Assembly (NCBI RefSeq): GCF_031656915.1
Contig: NZ_CP134227.1
Coordinates: 1,178,001-1,242,000, forward strand
Reading direction: 5' to 3'
DNA length: 64,000 bases
From: Nocardioides marmorisolisilvae
Lineage (GTDB): Bacteria > Actinomycetota > Actinomycetes > Propionibacteriales > Nocardioidaceae
In this document: positions 61,597 through 64,000 of the stretch, piece after piece
Position numbering within the stretch: the stretch's first letter is position 1
Layout of the letters: every line of letters begins with the position of its first letter
The notes under the pieces: generated by a model
The model's database searches: none
What the model saw: only the letters and a program-made list of their open reading frames with translations
Told to the model about the DNA's origin: nothing
Position numbers and translations under genes: made by a program

Positions 61597-62921
61597 TGTA
61601 CGGCGAGACCGGCGACCTGATGCGCACCGAGCTCGCCGCCCTGCTGCGCCAGCACCGGATCCTTCACCGGCTCGGCGAGCACCCACCGTCGGCTCCTGAC
61701 GCTGTTCCAGAGCGCGAGGCCGCGGGAATCGTGATCGGGCAGTACCGGCAGACGGTGCTGAGCTGGTGCGCCGAGGCGGTCATGGCCGCCAAGCCGCTGG
61801 TGTTCAGCGCCACCCTGCCGGCGCCGGCCAACCCGTTCCGGACCTCCGCTGACCGCGGTACCGCGGTCAGCGAGCTGGCCCGCGCCCTGGGCCGTGCCCG
61901 CGAGGCGTCCAGGACACCGCCCGCGAGCACCGCGCTCCTCGGCACGGCCCACCCGAACGAGGTCGTCGAACACTGGCGCCACGCCGCCCGGGCCGCAGCC
62001 CTGGCCGAGCACGACACCAACGGCGTCGCCGGACTGCGGCTCACCGGGCCCCAGGCGCAGGCTGTCGTCGGCGACGTCGCCGCAGTCACCCAGGCGCTCG
62101 TGGTCCTCGACCAGCGGTACCTGAACGTCCCCGGCTGGGAGAGGTTGACCGAGCCGGGGCGTCTCGGCTGGACCGCCCTCGCGACCGCGCTCGACGTCGG
62201 TCTCGGGCAGCCCGACTACAGCGTCGACGACACCGGCTGGCGGCCACGGACCCACGCGCTGCGCATCGGCCCGCAGCGCGGCATCCTCGGCGTCCTCCAG
62301 TCCGAGCACGACCTGCTCGTCCACCTCAGGCCGTTCCCGACCGCGATGAACCTGCGGCTGATCGTCGACTCCCAACAACGCCTCTCCCGCCGGCTCGCGA
62401 TCCTCGCCCAGCGAACCGACGCCCGCCGCGCGGAGACCTGGCGAGCCCGCGCCGCGGCGTACTCGGTGCTCAAGCAGCAGCTGCGCAACGTCGGCGGGCG
62501 GATCGGTAGGGGCGGCCCCGCGGTCGCCGATGCCGCGAACGCGACAGCGCGTCTTCGGGCCCTTCCGGCCCAGACCATCGTCGAGCCACGGGTCGCCGCC
62601 GGGTTCCAGACGCTGTTCAACGGCATCGACCAACGCATCGCCGAGATCATCGAGACCGGCATCGACCAGAAGACCTACCTCCAGCGCGTGCAGCTCCCCC
62701 GGCTGGTCCCCGACAGCGCCGGCCTGGTCGCCCCCGTACGCGAACGGTTCACCCCGATCGACCGCAGCGCCAACAAGGAACTCGTCAGGGCCGTGCACGG
62801 ACTGGTCCCGCACATCGAACCCGAGCCAGCCACACCGGGCCGCAGCCGCTCGGCCCTGCACTCAGCGCTGATCCACCACCCCGCGGGCCGACGCACCGAC
62901 CCCGGCCTCCCGGGCCCATGA
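61596..62921 (+). CDS. Conserved-context hypothetical protein (441 aa)
   Basis: A mostly helical soluble protein, without signal peptide or membrane segment. Visible features are LRQHRILHRLGEHP at the N-terminus, HPNEVVEHWRHAARAAALAEHDTNGV, TALDVGLGQPDYSVDDTGWRP, and a C-terminal LQRVQLPRLVPDSAGLVAPVRERFTPI. Large proteins of this kind are frequent at the distal end of actinobacterial conjugative operons; I know no function. It is the last gene before the IS256-type element, so its 3' context may be disturbed, but the reading frame looks complete. Confidence 0.68.
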   Translation: MYGETGDLMRTELAALLRQHRILHRLGEHPPSAPDAVPEREAAGIVIGQYRQTVLSWCAEAVMAAKPLVFSATLPAPANPFRTSADRGTAVSELARALGRAREASRTPPASTALLGTAHPNEVVEHWRHAARAAALAEHDTNGVAGLRLTGPQAQAVVGDVAAVTQALVVLDQRYLNVPGWERLTEPGRLGWTALATALDVGLGQPDYSVDDTGWRPRTHALRIGPQRGILGVLQSEHDLLVHLRPFPTAMNLRLIVDSQQRLSRRLAILAQRTDARRAETWRARAAAYSVLKQQLRNVGGRIGRGGPAVADAANATARLRALPAQTIVEPRVAAGFQTLFNGIDQRIAEIIETGIDQKTYLQRVQLPRLVPDSAGLVAPVRERFTPIDRSANKELVRAVHGLVPHIEPEPATPGRSRSALHSALIHHPAGRRTDPGLPGP

Positions 62922-63081
62922 CCCGCGCGGATGACCAGCACCAGGAGGGGATGGTCCCGCCCCGCCCCCACGAGGAGACCACATCGCGGCCGTGTGCACC
63001 ATCCGTGAACGGCTCACCCCTGGCCGACTCCTGTGGTCAAGTCCCCTGAAGTGGTGTAACGGCTGATCCTTCAGGTTCGGG

Positions 63082-63255
63082 TTAGAAGGGCTGCTCGTCG
63101 GATTCGTGGGTGACGAGCTGGGTGTCGGGCCTCCAATCGGTGTCGGGGTCGAAGAAGTCCTCGGGCCAGGGCGCAGGGCGGCCGTGCTCGTCCCACCAGC
63201 CGGTGTGGCCGCCGGCCGCGAGGTTGGCGAGGTCGTGCTCGCGCTGGGTGCTCAT
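63082..63255 (-). CDS. Small protein co-encoded with the IS256-type transposase (57 aa)
   Basis: Start ATG at 63255 overlaps the transposase stop by 4 bp. The protein is acidic and aromatic (GGHTGWWDEHGRPAPWPEDFFDPDTDWRP). Similar short frames follow transposases of actinobacterial IS256 elements. No function known. Confidence 0.6.
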   Translation of the reverse strand: MSTQREHDLANLAAGGHTGWWDEHGRPAPWPEDFFDPDTDWRPDTQLVTHESDEQPF

Positions 63256-64000
63256 GCTGCTGGTTCCAACTCGGGCAGCTCGGCGCCATCGGTGGTCGAC
63301 TTGCTGGTCTGGGCCCGGGCGCTGGCGCGGGCGCGGGTGAGCACGTCGAGTCCGAGGTAGCGGCGGCCTTCGGCCCATTCGTCGTGCTGCTCGGCGAGCA
63401 CGGCTCCGACCAGTCGGATCACCGAGTCGCGGTCGGGGAAGATCCCGACCACGTCGGTCCTCCGGCGGATCTCCCGGTTGAGGCGCTCGTTGGGGTTGTT
63501 GGACCAGATCTGGCGCCAGATCTCCTTGGGGAACGCGGTGAAGGCGAGCACGTCGGCGCGGGCGGCGTCGAGATGGTCGTGGACCTCGGGGAGCTTGTCG
63601 GCCAGCGCGTCGAGGATCCGGTCGTACTGGGCGTGCACCGCCTCGGCGTCGGGCTGGTCGTAGACGCTGTGCAGCAGCGCCTTGACCCAGCCCCAGCTGG
63701 CTTTCGGGCACACACTCATCAGGTTCGCGGCGTAGTGGGTGCGGCAGCGTTGCCAGGCGGCGCCGGGCAGGTTGGCCGCGATCGCCTCGACCAGCCCGGC
63801 GTGGGCGTCGGAGGTGACCAGCAGCACGCCGTCCGGCCCGGAGGTCAGCCCGCGGGCGACCAGGTCGGCGAAGAAGGTGTTCCACGCGGCGTGAGTCTCG
63901 CTGGTGGCGACCTTGATGCCGAGGATCTCGCGGTGTCCGTCGGCATTGACCCCAGTCGCCACCAAGACCACGGCGTTGACGACCCTGCCGTTCTCGCGGA
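63252..64000 (-). CDS. IS256-family transposase (C-terminal part)
   Basis: About 250 codons are in the window; the N-terminus is beyond the right edge. Mutator-type motifs are clear: VLLVTSDAHAGLVEAI (catalytic aspartate), WQRCRTHYAANLM (the C-x2-H block), and IWSNNPNERLNREIRRRTDVVGIFP, which includes the conserved glutamate. The reading frame is open to the window end. It appears intact as far as visible. Confidence 0.88.
   Translation of the reverse strand, partial: RENGRVVNAVVLVATGVNADGHREILGIKVATSETHAAWNTFFADLVARGLTSGPDGVLLVTSDAHAGLVEAIAANLPGAAWQRCRTHYAANLMSVCPKASWGWVKALLHSVYDQPDAEAVHAQYDRILDALADKLPEVHDHLDAARADVLAFTAFPKEIWRQIWSNNPNERLNREIRRRTDVVGIFPDRDSVIRLVGAVLAEQHDEWAEGRRYLGLDVLTRARASARAQTSKSTTDGAELPELEPAA

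Larger units (their letters stand above)
63040..64000 (-). mobile_element. IS256-family insertion sequence (partial, runs off right edge)
   Basis: The left part of an element whose transposase gene reads leftwards. A terminal-repeat-like sequence (CCTGAAGTGGTGTAAC) lies at about 63045-63060, just outside the small coupled ORF. The other end is outside the window, so target duplication cannot be checked. Confidence 0.75.

Overview
This window is high-GC DNA from an actinobacterium. I lean towards a Nocardioides or Propionibacteriales-like host, but that is inference from gene content and codon usage, not from a marker gene. Almost all of it looks like one large conjugative element (an ICE or a plasmid) with accessory cargo. 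No integrase, att site, rRNA, tRNA or CRISPR array is visible, so the element's ends probably lie outside the window.

Layout. (1) 1-13684, all minus strand: a defence operon. In transcription order it encodes an SNF2-type helicase with a DUF3883 end, an unrecognised 375-aa protein, a DUF1156 adenine methylase, a PD-(D/E)XK-like nuclease, a HEPN-DUF499 ATPase, a DUF4297/Cap4-like nuclease, a probable ABC-3C middle component, and the start of a P-loop ATPase cut by the window edge. The first five resemble DISARM-like methylase/helicase/ATPase systems; the last three look like an ABC-3C module fused to the operon's end. (2) 13808-18116, minus: two small proteins and a MobF relaxase-helicase, whose upstream region is a long one-strand purine tract. 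(3) 18496-29227, plus: a compact Tad/Flp pilus locus (lipoprotein, secreted protein, CpaB, CpaE, TadA, TadB, TadC, Flp, two TadE, TadG, LysM-BTAD regulator) with nearly every gene overlapping the next. No prepilin peptidase is present. (4) 29488-31987: collagen-like secreted protein, Nudix hydrolase and a membrane-anchored protein. (5) 32500-37444: inverted repeats of a 10-bp motif, primase-polymerase, two conserved proteins, ParB-like protein, a VirB8-position secreted protein and a VirB1-like NlpC/P60 hydrolase. (6) 38222-41634: type IV secretion genes (two DUF6112-like membrane proteins, VirB6-like, SCO6880-like). (7) 41635-50750: about 9 kb of cargo splitting the secretion operon, holding a 1665-aa secreted repeat protein, an insertion sequence with a 676-bp tandem duplication, a DUF2510 protein and a 40-aa zinc-ribbon gene. 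(8) 50832-62921: the secretion operon resumes (VirB4 ATPase half, VirD4-type coupling protein, SSB, conserved small proteins), broken by a lectin-CHAP protein, a decayed ArdC gene and a leucine-rich-repeat surface protein. (9) 63040-64000: an IS256-family element running off the right edge.

How it fits together. The relaxase, coupling protein, VirB4/VirB6/SCO6880 channel and VirB1-like hydrolase form a transfer machine. The Tad pilus is probably its attachment apparatus. Prim-pol, ParB and SSB would serve replication or establishment. The minus-strand operon is the element's main defence cargo. A recurring theme is secreted repeat-rich proteins (collagen-like, DGSSWYVD repeats, B-lectin/CHAP, LRR) placed inside the transfer region; a role in cell-cell contact or competition is a hypothesis only.
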